Assembly (NCBI RefSeq): GCF_030272615.1
Contig: NC_081413.1
Span: 564,820,510-564,884,509 of the forward strand
Direction: 5' to 3'
Length of the DNA: 64,000 nt
From: Cryptomeria japonica
Lineage: Eukaryota > Streptophyta > Pinopsida > Cupressales > Cupressaceae
Below the pieces are notes generated by a model that was not told the DNA's origin, searched no databases, and was given only the letters and a program-made list of their open reading frames with translations. Made by a program: the position numbers and the translations under genes. Shown in pieces: positions 46,263-60,700 of this stretch (position 1 is the stretch's first letter; each line of letters begins with the position of its first letter).

Positions 46263-48620
46263 ACTTTACACTTGAGAAATTAAAACATGATTCTATATGT
46301 TATATTTATTTCCAATCATGTCTAAGTTCTTACACATAAATATAACAAACCCCAAAACCATAAAACTTAAGAATACACACATAACCACAAAGGTAGTTGC
46401 CATAGCCTTAATATACCACTAGATACCCATTATCCCTTAGATCCATGTCCCTAAACAAACACAATAAAATCACATAGTTGCAACAAAAACTAGAAATAAT
46501 TCATGAATTTTTACCAACTAAAACATTAATAAACACAAATGCACGAAAAAAAACCTCACAACTTAAAAACTCTATTGTAAAATTCTAATTAAATCTTTGA
46601 CAACATAACCAAATATTAACACTATTTTAACCCTCCTTTGCAATACAACCCTACTAATCAAGCATTTAAGATTTATGCATCGAATTGCTAAAGGAAACAA
46701 ACTTAAAAGATGATTTAACTCGAGTTGCATATGGATTTAAAACCCAATACTTTTTTCTATAAGAATCAAACCTTATAAATCCAAACAAACAAATACATGC
46801 AAAAAATAGTTGTTAAAGATAATAAACGTTGACCATTAACACATGGATCGAAAAATAATGAAACATCTTATTATCCCCATAATGAACAAATCACATACAT
46901 CCTCTCTTGCCAAAAGGGGCAACTAACCATCTCTTCTTACCTCTTAAATCATAAACTATGGATCTACTTCTAACTCTTAGTTTTTATTTCAAAGCTTCTC
47001 TATCATCTCAAAACGTCTCTCATATAAATATGCAAACTCTCCTATTTTACAATAACATATCTCACATGCATATTACCATAAATTAATATTTAAGTAATTA
47101 CATAATAATTATGGTTTACTTATTACTTTTCCTACCAACATGACTTGTAATGCAATACCTTTTTATCTTATCTTACTTGACTTGGACTTTTCATTATTGT
47201 ACATGTTTGTTTATTTATTAAAACTAAGAAAAATATTTGATTTATATTTTGAAGAATATTATAGGATGATGATGTAATGCTAATGTAATCTTTTTTTATT
47301 CACATGTAAATATAATTTTAAACATGTTCAATAGATTCCATAAATAACTCTTAGATGATCCATTCCCATTAGGGTAGTTCTTTAAATACTCCACTTTAGT
47401 GCTCACAATCTTGGCAATTCACACTTTAGTTAGATCACAACTAGTGAAGACGGAGAGAAGGGGCCCTATTTTCAAATTTTGAAATTAAATATTCGAGGTT
47501 CAAATTTGTGGGTACATAGATGGTATAAGTCAAATTTACACTCATAGATGCCAACACGAACATCAAACAAATCATTTCGAAATTGAAATCACTTTTCAAA
47601 GGTAAATAACATCCATATCAAGATCAAACAATGTTATTTACCAACTTTGACATAAAACAAACCATCTTATATATTAATCAATATATTTAGAAACAACCTC
47701 TGACTATTGATTATTCTTAAACATCATTCAATTCAATAATCAAAAGTTAATTCTAGCTAATTAAAATAAAATAAATATTTATCAATTTTAATATGAATAA
47801 AATATACAATCGCTGTTAACTATTTAACGATTAAACCAAACGATATTTAAATAACATAATCACCATCAACTTTAAGACATATATTTTTATAATAATTATA
47901 CAATTTTCACTGCTTCAAGATAATTTTCCTTTCATTATCTTAAAAAAGGTGATGTAATACAGATGGAAGTCTCCATGAAACTACTCTCCTTCACCTACTC
48001 ATTGCCTCAACTTTTCTAGCAACCCCCACCAAAAAAAAATGTCATTATTTGGACTTTTAATTTATAATCATGTGAATTTTGAGTTGAAATTTCTTACATA
48101 CTTTAAGAGGGAATAAAATGTATAGTTTTTTTTTAAAATTTTAAGTGACAAATTTAGCTTGACATTTGGTCCCATTTTCACCCGTACCCATGTGAGACTC
48201 TTTTGTTATGTAGCTTCCATCTTTATACTCTTTAATAATGACACCGGGGTTGGTGAGCAAGCAATGTCACAAGCATTATAAAAATAAATTGAAAAAAATT
48301 AAAGTAGTTAACAATGATGAGTGTAGTGGAAGGGAAGAATTTGTCATAAGTTGGATGTTACAAGTAGAAAGTTGTTGATGTTAAATTATAATTTAATTGG
48401 TAAGGATGATGATTTGTCATATTATTCGTTATGATATAAATTTTGGACGGTATAATAAATGATAAGTTTGATTTTTTAATGATTTAGATTAAATAATTTT
48501 TCTTAATTGTAATTATTTAGTTAAAGAAGACTTTTAATGTCGTTTATGTTTATTGAATTTTTATATAAATATATGTTTATTTATCATGTTGTTATAATCG
48601 ACATATATGTCACCTAGTTG
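46263..48620. other. A+T-rich intergenic DNA
   Basis: No gene, RNA or repeat structure that I can support in either strand. Confidence 0.5.
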
Positions 48621-49030
48621 TATCTATTAAAAATAAGGTCAAGTGTCTCTTGTTATCTTTTGTTAATGTTTCTTCTTGAGTTTGTTTTCTTTTGTTCTTG
48701 GAATTATTTGTCAATTTTTTTTTTCGTTTAAATTATTTGTAAACTTTCATATTTGTCATGGTCTACGACCTCTTGGGTTTTGGTATATGGCAACTTGACG
48801 ATTCTACTACTTTTTTTTATCTATGCGTTCTATTAAAAATTAAGGTCAAGTGTCTATTGTTATCTTTCGATAAAGTTTCTTCTTGGGTTTGTTTTCTTTT
48901 GTTTTTAGGATGAATTGCCACTTTTTTGGTGTGAATTATTTGTAAACTTTCATATTTGTCATCATCTATGACCTCTTGCTTTTGTTATATCCCAACTTAA
49001 TGATTCTATGACTTTTTTATCTATGTGTTG
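48621..49030. repeat. tandem duplication, period about 205 bp
   Basis: 48621-48825 and 48826-49030 share 'tctattaaaaat', 'ggtcaagtgtct', 'tttgttttcttttgtt', 'aaactttcatatttgtcat' and 'gacctcttg' in order, at roughly 80-85%. Confidence 0.75.
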
Positions 49031-49969
49031 TAGACTATGGTCTTATGAAAGATGCTAACTAAAATTGGTCATCTATTATAACTAAAATTGTTCACCTACT
49101 ATTGTTTGGCAATATCAAAAACCTTTTAAGCCCGAGGAAGATTTTATTCGTTTTAAGTAATTCTTATTAAATATTGTGGATCTATGATTGAAAATTTATA
49201 GAAATTATACGCAAATAAATATAGAATAAAAACAAATGTCATATCTACATATTCATACACAAAATTAAATTTATAATAAAAATAAATATCATATTTCCTG
49301 ACCCCAACTAAACCAAACCAAGGTAAGTTGGACACTAAATTAACTCACAAAAATACCTTTGAAATATAAAAAAAAATTAAAAATAAAATAAATATCATAC
49401 CTACATAATAGATTGAGTAAGGAAAACTTAAGTGTCCTTCTCCCAATACTTACTTCGAATTGAACTACTTTGAAAGATATTGTTAACTCGTGAAAGACCT
49501 GTCCCCCTTGTTTATAATGGAGGTGAGCTATCATTAAAAATCCAAACATAAACAATAAACGATAAACAACAAACCACTTTTTATTATAAATTTTCAAATA
49601 TATTTTGAGAAATATTTCTCCCAATTAAAAAATGGTGAAAAAACTCGCGCTCCATTATAGCCCACGTTAATAAGCGGTAGAAATAATGGCCCACAGATCA
49701 TGATATTAAGTTGAAGTAAAATGGGCTATGATTAACCAATCTTTAACCTGTCCTACATTTCATTTAGTCACAAACATGAGTTTGGATTCTGTTTTGCATT
49801 GAATTCTACATATGGTATTCCATGGTAGCTGGAATTTATGAAGATGTGTAGTTGAATAACATACAGATATCTTGGATAATTCTACATTGCACAGAAGAGG
49901 GTTTAGGATTCACAAACATGTGTATGCCTGAATGACGTTTGCCTTGTTTGTTACAAATTGGGAATCGTT
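49031..49969. other. 5' flank of the RING-CH gene
   Basis: A+T-rich. I see no convincing TATA box. Two upstream ATGs lie close to the start: ATG TGT ATG CCT GAA TGA at 49919-49936, and a 26-codon frame at 49932-50012 that overlaps the main start. Whether they are transcribed is unknown. Confidence 0.5.
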
Positions 49970-52900
49970 ATGGAGAGGAAGGTGTCAGAGGGGGGAAAGG
50001 ATGAAGTTGTAGATATTGAGAAGGGTGGGAGTGTGAGTGTGAGTGTGAGTGGCAGTGGGGATGGAGAGAGAGAATGCAGGGTATGTCATATGGGTGTGGA
50101 AAAAAACCAGGACATTGAGTTGGGTTGTGCCTGCAAGGCAGATCTAGCTTTTGCCCATAAGCAATGTGCAGAGACTTGGTTCAAAATCAAGGGCGACAGG
50201 TAACTTCACTAATTCTTGCTTCTGCTATTAAAATCACTGTTAACTGCTTGGATTGTTATGTTAAATGGATTGGGTTTGTTGAACTTGGTATGGTCCCTCG
50301 TTTGTATTCCTTGTTCTATGAACTGTAATCTTCTCCTCTCCTCAGACCATTGTTGGGTACACCTCCATTGGTCTTATTAGGATGCCCAAACTACGATCCC
50401 TTTCCCTAGTGCTGGATGTTGCGTACTGTAATTTTGTAAGGATCTGCTTCATGCCCACTTGCGAGCACCTGTGAATGGTAAAAACCCATTATCCTCTGTA
50501 AATATTAGCTCTTGATGTTCTGGTTCACCAATTTTCAGCATGCATGCCTTTTGCTATCTTGATAGGAGTCGAGCACATCCAATACCCTTTGCTTATCATC
50601 TCGTATTACAAACCATTAAATTCTCTTGGTAATGCACCCTTTTCTTTGTGGTTCCCCCAATATCTGTTTCGACCCTTTTTGCCCCTGCTCAGACCTAGTG
50701 ACCATTGACAAGTTGAAAACCAGTCAGTGAATGCACACTTGCAGCTTTACATTTCCAAACAAGTGTATACTTTACATGTTCAGTGTTAGAGCATTACATT
50801 TCCAAACAAGTGTTTACTTTCTGTGTTCTGTTTGAGGGAGCCCGTTAGAGCATCCGAATCTGCCAGTATTCCTAGAACATTGAGAGACAGGTGGTGTGCG
50901 GTTCAATAAATCTGTCAATGGGACAATGCACTCATTGCTGACGATCTGTGCACTGATAACTGGGTTATGCTTAATCTGTTTTCGGATTTCATTGCAACCT
51001 CACAAATTTTAGAATAATGTATTAAATGTTTAAATTTCAGTAACTTTGAAACAGTTTTTGTTCTGTAAGTGATGCTGGTTATCAGTGACTCAAGCGTGTC
51101 TGAGACTTTTTTGGTCCCTTTTATTTAGCTAATATTGATTCAACCAGGGTTATAAAACTTGTCATGGCAAGGCTTAACTCTCGCTGAACCTTAAAAAAAG
51201 TTTTGGATTTGCGGATCACAATAGGGTGGTTTGTAAAACATATTAAAATTTCCATATTAATCGTTTTACAAATTGGCTCTGAATCTCCTGCCATAAAGAT
51301 CAATACTTTCTTTGAATTCACCTTTACGAGGTTGTGCCTACATCTGAACTGGATTTTAGAACTTCATGTTCTGCCTCCAAAATGTATATTTCCTTCCATT
51401 ATGATTCTTGCTAACTACCGTGATACCATATTTCAATATTTAAAATGCTTATCTTTTTGAGTGAATGCAGATAGGGGACGTGCTTAATTAACTTTAGATT
51501 AAAATGCAGAAGTAGCAATCCAATTCTTTAAGTAAAGCTTAAAGCAAAACGAGAACATTAAAGCTTTTATGGAATGGCACAAAAAGTTATTCTTGTAAGA
51601 CCTTGATAATAAATCTTCATTGTTTTCTGGAGCAAGCTGAGCTTTTCAAGGTATTAAATATGCTTATTAATGATTACCAATTAGTAAAGTGTAGAAATGT
51701 AGAAGTATTTTACTTGGCATCATGTAAATCTTTCCAGTAAACATGTTTTTTAACTCAAGGGATGGAATTTCTGCAAGCCAAGTAGGTCTATTTAAAATGT
51801 TACTTGCTTGGTATCACTTTTTCAATCTCATATCTCTTGTCCCTTTATGGCCTCTAACTAACTGTCCAATGGCCTAACCTGTAACATCTCAATTCCTATT
51901 ACCTTTTGTGTCTTTTATTTTATTTTGAGAGCCTGCAGTTGGGGAAGTGCCTAGTGGTGGTTCTGATGGTGAAGGAATTATTACTCCATAGGGGAAGTAC
52001 AATTTGAAATCCAGAAAGGGGCAGGCCATTTGCCTTATATTGAACATCATATGAGGTAAATGGAAAGCATTCCTCTTGTGGATTTCCATGAGGAGGGTCT
52101 CATACATCAAATTGGTGTCTCGCTTGCTTCGTCTTTATCAGTATCAAATGCATAAATGTGGCATGAATTTTACAATTCTTCTCTGAATATAAAAAGTTGT
52201 TGGCTTGGTTGATTTTGTTTTGAATGTTGCTTGGATTGTGCAGTCTGTTTTCTTAATATTTTTTTGCACAATGCATTTGAAATGTTTTTGGTGGGAAATC
52301 AAAACTATAGCAACGTTTGAATTTCATTATCATATTGGCATAGACCATTTGAAATTGTGGTTTTATTTGTTTATTTTAAGTTGCAGATTGGTCTGTTTTA
52401 GTAATCATCAATGAGCAGCTTGTTCTTTTTCTAAGTATTTTTGGGTGGCTTTTACCCCTCTATTCCTCTTCACCATCCACAATAGTTTTCAACATGAAGA
52501 AGCTCAGATACTCATTCTTTTATATTCCTTTGCATCCTCCCATCTCTCACCAGCCTTGTGGCTCTGCTACTGATCATTTATTTCATTGATGTCCATAACA
52601 GGATGGCAGAGTATATGGTAATCTTATGATGTTAAGGATGAGCCTAAAATTTAGATGCATTGGAGTTGCAATGTATGCTATGTTGTTTGAGCCTCAAGTG
52701 GACAGTTTTGTAGAATATGTAGGGAGACATAGAACTTTAGATTTAGAAAGGTCACAAAAATAAATCATTTTCAAAATCTGAAGTTGGAGTGGAGGCAAGT
52801 TGATGTTTTCGATATTCAAAACAAAGTTGGTGGATGCTAAACACCTCAAATTCAAAAAGATAAGTTTGAAATATGTACAAATAAACAAGCATAAATAAAT

Positions 52901-54042
52901 TTAATAAAAATACAAAACATATTTGACAAGACCGAAGATATAACTAAATCCTAATTATTGGCACTCCAAAGTTTTTGGAGTTTACAGTTGCACTGCTGCT
53001 TTGGGTTCCATTAGTCAAGGTTCCCACAATACATGCCAAAAAGGTAGCAAACTGATTCCGTTCTGTAGGCCAATCAATTTTTTCGTCTCTTCTGTTTTGT
53101 CACCCCTTCCTGTTTCTTCAGTCTGTGGAGTTTCTATTTCTTCAATGGTTGTTCATCCCTCGTATCATTAACCTCCTGTATGCTCTTCATAATTCTTTCT
53201 TTCCCTGGGCCTTATTAGCGCATAGGCATTTTGTTTTATCCATAATGGTTCTATTACTATATTCTTATTTGTATGTTGGTTTTCCTATTGTTCACCATTC
53301 TTTTATAACTATGTTTCTTGGTCACATACTCGTTTAGGAATTTTAGGACGTTAACTTAAGATGCTCATAAGTTTAGAATGGGGGAAGAGGCTAGTTAATA
53401 GTTATGTTTGCACAATTAATGAAAAATAATTGACATATTACCACCTATTTGGAACTGTTTTTGTTTTAGCAATTCTTTCTGTATAATTTTAGTATCATAC
53501 ATTAATATTATGCTCTTTTAGTATTGCTTTATCTTTTGAAAATATCATTAGTTCATTATTACTTAGCAAGACTTGTGCATCTCATGCTTTGTGCTCTTCT
53601 ATATATCAGTTCTTTTCGTTGGATTGGTTTTTAACTTTTTATTATTAATGTCTATGCTGAGATGATTTATGCCAATCGTTGGGCCCATCTGAAACCCTTA
53701 TAACTCGCTCCTCTAAAGCTTTGCACAGTTAGGGTTCTGTCTTTCCTAAAAAGCTGAAGTTCTGTTAGCAGATTTTATTGGTCAAATGTGTATATGGTTA
53801 TTGATCTATAAAATGTTTGATCTTGCAGAACATGTGAAATATGTGGCTCAACTGCCCGCAATGTTGTGGGCCTCGAGGATGGCGAGGTTGTTGAACAGTG
53901 GAATGAAGGCAATGCTCCTACTCCATCAACCTCCGAGGAGAGAAACTCATGGCTGGGACATCGCTTTCTTAATTTCTTGCTGGCATGTGTTATTTTTGCA
54001 TTCGTAATATCCTGGCTTTTCCGTTTTGGTATTCCTACTTGA
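49970..54042 (+). CDS. RING-CH (C4HC3) membrane protein, probable E3 ubiquitin ligase
   Basis: Two exons, 49970-50199 and 53829-54042, join through gacag|gtaac and ttgcag|aacatg to give 147 residues. The first in-frame ATG is 49970. After an acidic, Ser/Val/Gly-rich start (SVSVSVSGSGDG), a RING-CH finger spans about residues 35-82: CRVC, GCAC, HKQC and CEIC supply C4HC3. WF lies between the last two pairs, as in MARCH-type ligases. The intron splits the finger just before its last zinc pair. A single hydrophobic segment (FLNFLLACVIFAFVISWLF) at about 123-141 ends six residues before the stop, so the protein is probably tail-anchored with the finger in the cytosol. RING-CH proteins recruit E2 enzymes to ubiquitinate membrane targets. 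The target is unknown. All zinc ligands are present, the frame is clean and the splice sites are good, so it looks functional. Confidence 0.88.
50200..53828 (+). other. 3.6-kb intron of the RING-CH gene
   Basis: It has GT-AG ends (gtaacttc ... tcttgcag) and is 3629 bases long, about eight times the coding length. I find no recognisable transposon protein or second gene in it. Open frames within it have no family motif. Confidence 0.75.
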
Positions 54043-56279
54043 TTGCAGTGGAAAGTATTTCTTAGATTTCTCATATATAAGAACTGAATATTCTAAGGGC
54101 TTTATGGAGACATAGCTCTTCATTATATGTATTCTTGTATGTTGTGGCATTCAAAATGTGTGGAATAACTAAGGCTTAAATTCTTGCAAAATTGTATTTC
54201 TCATTGGAAAATAAAAAAGCTGAAACTTTTTGGATTTTCCAACCAAGAGCTCATCTCTAAAAGTCACTCTGTATCCCGCTCCAAATGCCAGTGTAGGCAG
54301 AACGGTAATTCAGATTCATGTACAGTTGCAAATATAATTCTCAACTTGAACCTACATGATATAGTTATGTTGAGTTTTCTCCTATTTTGCATCTATATTG
54401 ATGGTTCTGATGTCCAGAAGATTACCTCTCCAAAATTTACCTCAGTAATGTGCATACTGTTTTTATGGCATGGGTTTAAGCAAGATGCTAATTTGTTGAT
54501 ATTGGCTACATGGCAGCAAAGCCATCAACAGGTCTCAGAAGTATGTTTAGACGACTGGGGTTCAGAGGCTTGCATATAACCGTTTATCAAAGTGATTTGC
54601 TCCCGGTCATGAAAAGCATCAATGTACTAAAAGAGGTGTGCTTTATCTTGTGGTTTTCTGGTAGAGTATCCAGATCTATTTTCATTTGTGTGTAATTGTC
54701 ATCAGGGTTACAAGCGGTCTTCCTTCAACAGGTCTTCACCTTTACCGTTTAATTTCCAGATACATATGTTTGGTATGCACTGCTATTTCCTGTACTATTG
54801 TAGTTTAATTAAATATATTATATTTTAACTCAATAAATATTTGATTGCAATATGAGGTAAGCTAAAGCTTTTTTTGATTTACTGTTTATAATGTAGTAAG
54901 TACTTTTCTCCAACACCATGAAGACTAGAGTGCTTTTTAAATTGTTGCTTGATTTGTTTCATGTAGCGAAAGAAAATTAATGAGTTGCACTTCAGACTCC
55001 AGAGGACTAAATTATATTTTAGCTAGATTCTTAAATCTAGGATATGCAGGCGTAATAAAATTATTGACCATTCTAAGAATAGCAATTCAAATTAACAGGT
55101 TAGTGTACTCTTCATGATACGACTGTGAAGGTAATGTTCACAATGACTTTGAAGGTAATGATCACAAGACCACTCGTAGGAAAGCACAAAGAATTGCCTA
55201 AGTGATGTGAAAGGCACAGATTCTAATCCTTATTAATCTGAGTGCATCAAATTTTCATATACCAAGTATAGGGCTGCACCATAAATCTCTTCTTTCATAG
55301 CAATGCAAAAAGAACAATTTTGGATGATAGATCTAATCATTATAAATTTGCAGGTCTGTGCAATGTGTGCATAAAATTACTAGAAAATAAACTGAGAAGC
55401 CAAATGATATAAATCAAAGAGCATTCTTTGAAGTTTTAAAGCTGACATTCAGTATGCTTAGAGAGCATATTTTACCATACATTTTGCATTCTAAATTTTT
55501 AAGTCGGACATACTAAATACATAAAATCTTGCATATCTACCAAAGTAGATATGTCTAAAGATAAAATCTGGAGCCATGGAGACTACAGAAGTGCATCTTA
55601 CAGCTTGGGAAGACTAGAAAAAATCAGATAGCGAGAAAACAATCTGAATTTTGAACCATATCCTGAAGGTGCCAAATCCTACATCATCAGTTAAAAGGTA
55701 TTGACCATTCTGTTGTATAAACTCAAAGGCTTTTATTTGACTTATATTCTCCCAACAGGAAACCGAAGTTATAGCTAGGAAAACTAGGTATCTGAACTGA
55801 AAATCTGCAGTGTGGTCACCTTCCTAGGGGTAATCTGATACTACTATAGCCTCAAAATATTTTGTACCTAGAATCTGAAATTCTATAATATGGCTGATAT
55901 TTATTTATTTATTTTGATTGTTGAAATCTTATAATAAGTGTGGATCTTCCACAACTGTTGCTGCTGTAAACGCATGAAATTTGAATTAAACAAAACTGTT
56001 CTAAAACAACAAAACATGGAACATGAAATCTGACATGGAAGTATCAAATATGCTGCTCTTTTTCTTTAAAATTTTATGAGACACATACAGATTATTTGGT
56101 CAATATGGACAAGAAGAATTCAAGTGAAACAATGAAGCTTCTCTATGTCATAGTTTACAGTTAAAGGTTCAAAATATTACATGAGACTCGCATTGGAAGA
56201 TGCCATTAATGTGAGTGACAAAGCTTCCAAATGTTGTTTTTTGAATGAGGATGTGCAGGAACATGAGGATGAAGGGGAA
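54043..56279. other. 3' flank of the RING-CH gene, intergenic
   Basis: The first few hundred bases are presumably 3' UTR; 'aataaa' occurs near 54205 and 54825 but I cannot choose a poly(A) site. Beyond that I see no gene. Confidence 0.45.
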
Positions 56280-57770
56280 GGTTAAGTATGGGAAGCCTTT
56301 CTAGGTGCAGAGGAGGATGTGAAGCTCATTGACCTTTCGTTTGAGGCTTCTTCCTTGCAAAATGATAGCAGATCTTTAGGGAAATGAAACAAGGTGGCTA
56401 GGTTTTCTTTGCCGTTGTTAGCTAAGGATTTTGACCTCTCCCTTGCACACTAACTTTTAATGGTTGCATGAATGCAAGTAACCTTAATCACTTGTGTGGC
56501 TCATATTGCAAAGCTTAGTAGTTTTAGAGGCAAAAATTGGTAGGTAGTGCCTTCCTCTTTGTAGGTTGTACAAGGTGATGCATTTTGGTATAAGAAGGAT
56601 CACTCCAATGAGGACTTTAGAGCATCAAATTTTGCTTTGTACAATGTGAATGAAGCTTTAGGGTTTGTATAGGTGGTGACCTTGGGAAACATCCTTATTC
56701 CTCATGAGCCATATCTTCTAGAGTATGTCTTTTTGTTGGGAGAATGGATGCTCTTTAGATTAAATGATTTTCTATGTTGCTTATAGGTAGTTTTGCGGGT
56801 AAAGCCATAAAGGGACACAGGTTTAGCAAATGGATGGTAAAGGCATGGGCTTTTATCCCTCTTCCTACCTTGATTGCTTTTATTTTTTTTAACTCAACTT
56901 GATAGTTGATAAGGAAATTGATTGGCCTAAGGGGTATTAGTTTCATGGTAGAGCAAGCGTTTTCCTCTACCCTTGGTAGCCCTTTTTGATCTAAAGAAGT
57001 GGCTTTCTTAGCAATTCCCTTTTGGTTTCAGCTCTATCACCTTTCCCTAGGTTGAAGATTGCAGTAATATTTTTATTGTGTAATCCAATAGGATCTTCAT
57101 TAATTTTGATCTAGATCATGAAGGTAGGCACTGTAGCTTTGCTAGAGCTTGTGTGATTTTGGAACTTTCTAAACCAATTTGTTATTTAATGTAGAGTTCT
57201 TTGTTGGAAGGTCCTTGGTTGCAATATTTAGATGTAAAGGTTTTTCTTTTAGATGCTTCCATTGCAATCTCTTGAGACATCAACAAACATATGTTCTTTT
57301 GGTAAAAAGAGTTGGGGTTTTTCTATGAAATGGGTTTTTGGAAATGGAAATCCCACTGATGATTTCTTTTTGAGAAAGGATGGATTTTGTTTTTTTCAGC
57401 CAAAGGCTCCTTGGTAGTTTGAATGAAAACAAAGATTTGCCCAATGAAAGGGAGGAATGATATTCATTGAAGACAAGGTTGTAGCAAGTGATAATGTGTT
57501 GTCTTTAAAAGTTAGAAAAGAACCAATGAATCTTTGGATGTGTGAAAGTGGAATTAAACCCACTGTCAATGAGGGTACAATTAGGGATTAAGAGGATGAT
57601 CCAAATCCCATTTGAAGGGGATCCAAAAGGGAAGGTGAATACTCTTGGAGCTCTCTAGATGGAAATGCAAAAAAGGGCAAAAAAATCTAAGGTAGAGAAG
57701 CTTTAAGATAAAGCTGAAGAGAAGATTGGTGATGGTTAACAATGGTCTTTGAAGGGCCTCATTTTGTGGC
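56280..57770 (+). pseudogene. LINE ORF1-like (DUF4283-type) remnant
   Basis: Pieces in changing frames recall the ORF1/gag-like proteins of plant non-LTR elements. The best is CSFARACVILELSKPI near 57135-57180, like the family's ARxCVExDLSKPL block. Upstream lies a possible VAFLAIPFWFQLYHLSLG (about 57000-57050), where the family has a 'vPvWvrLpxLPL' block. A Lys/Gly-rich tail occurs near 57640-57720. There are many stops and no RT seen. The assignment rests mainly on one block. Confidence 0.4.
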
Positions 57771-60700
57771 ATGGGAGGTTTGTGAGGGCTTGGGTGATTA
57801 TTATCCTATATATTTGTCCATTTTGGCATCTTGTAATTTTTCATGTAGCCATTGGCCTTGTTATATGGAATGATGCTTAAGTAGTCCTTTTGTTTAGTGA
57901 GGCATATTCATAAGTACAAACATGATCATAATAATTGGCTATATATGCTAGAGCATAACATTGCAAAATGGGTTTCTATCTTCCAAGTTTCCATCGAATC
58001 CTAGGTACTCTTATTGAGAGGGAGAGATGCAAGTGATCCCAATCGTTAACAAAATCCCTATTTGCCCCATCCATGAGTATTACGTAGAGTGGTCAAGTAT
58101 GGTTCATGTAGCAACTAGTGATATGCAATAATCATGTTAGCTCGACAATCATATTAAAAGTTATTATTTCATTATCAATTCTCCAAGTTCTTTACAATTT
58201 TTGTTTGCCATTTCCATTGTAGTTCATTATAGTGTCATAAGGGATTTTCAACACAAGTTTCTAGCGAGGTTCAAACTACTAGTTAGCCTTTAGGTCAACT
58301 TGAATATCCTAGCCAATACGATTTGCTTGATTGACAATTTAGTTTTAACCTTTTTGAAATCTTGGTTTTGTATTGTTAAGATTGGCATTGTATTGCACTT
58401 ATGGGAAACTATAGGACACATTGTCCTATGATTTTTGCCACAGTTGAAAGGTTTCAATATGCATATCTAAATGTTTCACATGAATACAATTTCAATGTAC
58501 ACTTAGGATTGAGTAGGTGAGAAACATCTTAAGAACTATAGCTTAGCCTGTCCCTTTGTAGTTCCTTACTTTATCCATGTGATGTAGTAAGTTAGGGGTC
58601 TAAAGATTGTGCCAAGTAGAGCTTGATTAGCAATCTAGGGACATATTATTCTTTCCTTAACAAAATTGAACCTCATTATCTTAGTTTAGGGGATCATCTA
58701 GACTTCCTCCATTTGGCTTTTTGATTTCAAGTTAAGGTTTTTGTATATTCTCTATCACATTCTTTTAGTATTGTGATTGAAAATAATTCTCTATATTGGT
58801 AATATAATAAGGCATCATTTAGGTATGTTGTTACTATTAACATGAGCTCACCTGTATGCAACTCACAAACCATCTATTATGCTTGACATAACTTAATCAA
58901 TCGATGAAGGTTACTAATATCTTTGCAATCGTTCTCTCTCTAATTTTGGGATAATAGAGTCAATATTCACCTTCCAACAATTATATTAATCAATTAGATA
59001 TACCTCAAACCATTAAAAGTTTAGTAATATTTTCATTTGTAGACAAATATGTGTAGACCGTAGGCTTTCATTTCTACACAATTGCAATAATATTATATAT
59101 TCTATTTACAACATTTTATACAAATATATATACACACATACAATAGAAGGCTTGAAGGCCAAGAGGGTGGCACCACCACCTCCCCTATAGTGATTGGGGT
59201 GTGGTCACTGCTACATCTGTTCCTTGGGAGTGATAGGTATTTAGTTTGGCTTGTATTGTCCATATAGCAAGAACACTCCCTTTCAATCAACACAAAAACT
59301 ATAAAAAATATATAATTTTTGACAACCACCCAACCATTTCCAAAATTCATTTCTTTGCTCTTGTTTTAGTTGAATAACAGTTGCAAACAAAAAACGTAGA
59401 ACTACTAAAAATGAGGCCTTTCTTGAACCTACCTTTATAGGTGTCCTACTAGGCAATATGCGTAGTTAGATGCAATCCATTTGATGTAGTATAAATTGTC
59501 CATTTATCATCATTTTCTTTCCTTCTCATCCTCTTAAATTCTTAAAATGAAAATCACTTCTCTAAACTGTAAAATCCAATTTCTAATATTTAAATCCTTT
59601 ATCCACTAAAATGTACTTTTAGAGAACTAGACTTACCCTTTTTTGATGATTTTTTTTAGTTTTTCATCCCAATATTTTAGATTGGTTACTTCACTTCTTA
59701 TTCACTTCTTCAAATTGAAATTTTACATATTGTCACTATATCCCTTGGAAATCTTGTTTGGATTCACACTCCCTTCTATACGCTACAATTATAACATATA
59801 ATAGTAGATTCACATAGCAATATCCCTAGTTTGTGCACTGTCCGGTGAAGAATTTGTTAAACATTTTCTTCCTATACATGTTTGATACCTTGCACATCCT
59901 CCTCTCAAATATTACCAACCTTATCCATACCAAATTACCATTTATGACTTGATCCCTTTGCCAATGATATCTCATTGACCTAGTCATGCCATTTTTGGAT
60001 TTTTTAACCTTATCATTCATATTCATTGCCACACACACCCTTAGTTTCTTATATATTCACACACACCCTTAGTTTCTTATATATTCACTACCTTGTGCTA
60101 TGTTGTATTTCCATGATAACTCCTCTTTTATTTCCATATTATTAAATCTATTCAGTGGGTCCTAAACACTTGTAGGTAGATCATCCCTCTCTTTCTTTAA
60201 GTGTAGAGTTCATAACTACAAATATTGCATTCCTATTAGAATACAAAAAGAAAAGCATGTGCAAACAAATCAAATTAAAACCAAATAAAAACAAGCAGTT
60301 AAATCCGCATCCATCAAGTAGTTAAATCCGAATCCATCAAGCAAGAAGAATTAGATAAAAACAAAGTAAAAGAAATATGAAGTCTTTTGTAGGAATGCAT
60401 TTCCCAAGCAATATACTCCACTTGAATCAAGTCATCTTGTATCTTCTCTCCCCATCCTTTTGACCTATTCAATAAGCTACACTAGAATTGAGATCTTAAG
60501 GATGTCTTCTTGCCCTTTTCTTCTATTTTTGCACAGGTTGAGATTGGATAACTACTATAGTATCACTCCATCTCTATGCCCTTGTTTATCTTTTCTCTAT
60601 TTCCACCAAGATATAAGATTAGCCATTGACTAGTTCCTTGTAACATTCATGGAAAGCTCTAAACAATTTCCTTATCCTCCTAAATTATGCCTTACTAAAT

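Noticed and set aside
54510-54695. Open frame after the RING-CH gene as a possible extra exon
   Set aside because: The upstream exon already ends in a stop, and the peptide shows no family feature; it is probably 3' UTR or intergenic.
59102-59350. Minus-strand frame with a signal-like hydrophobic stretch
   Set aside because: The sequence has no recognisable domain, no supported start context and no neighbours that would suggest a gene.
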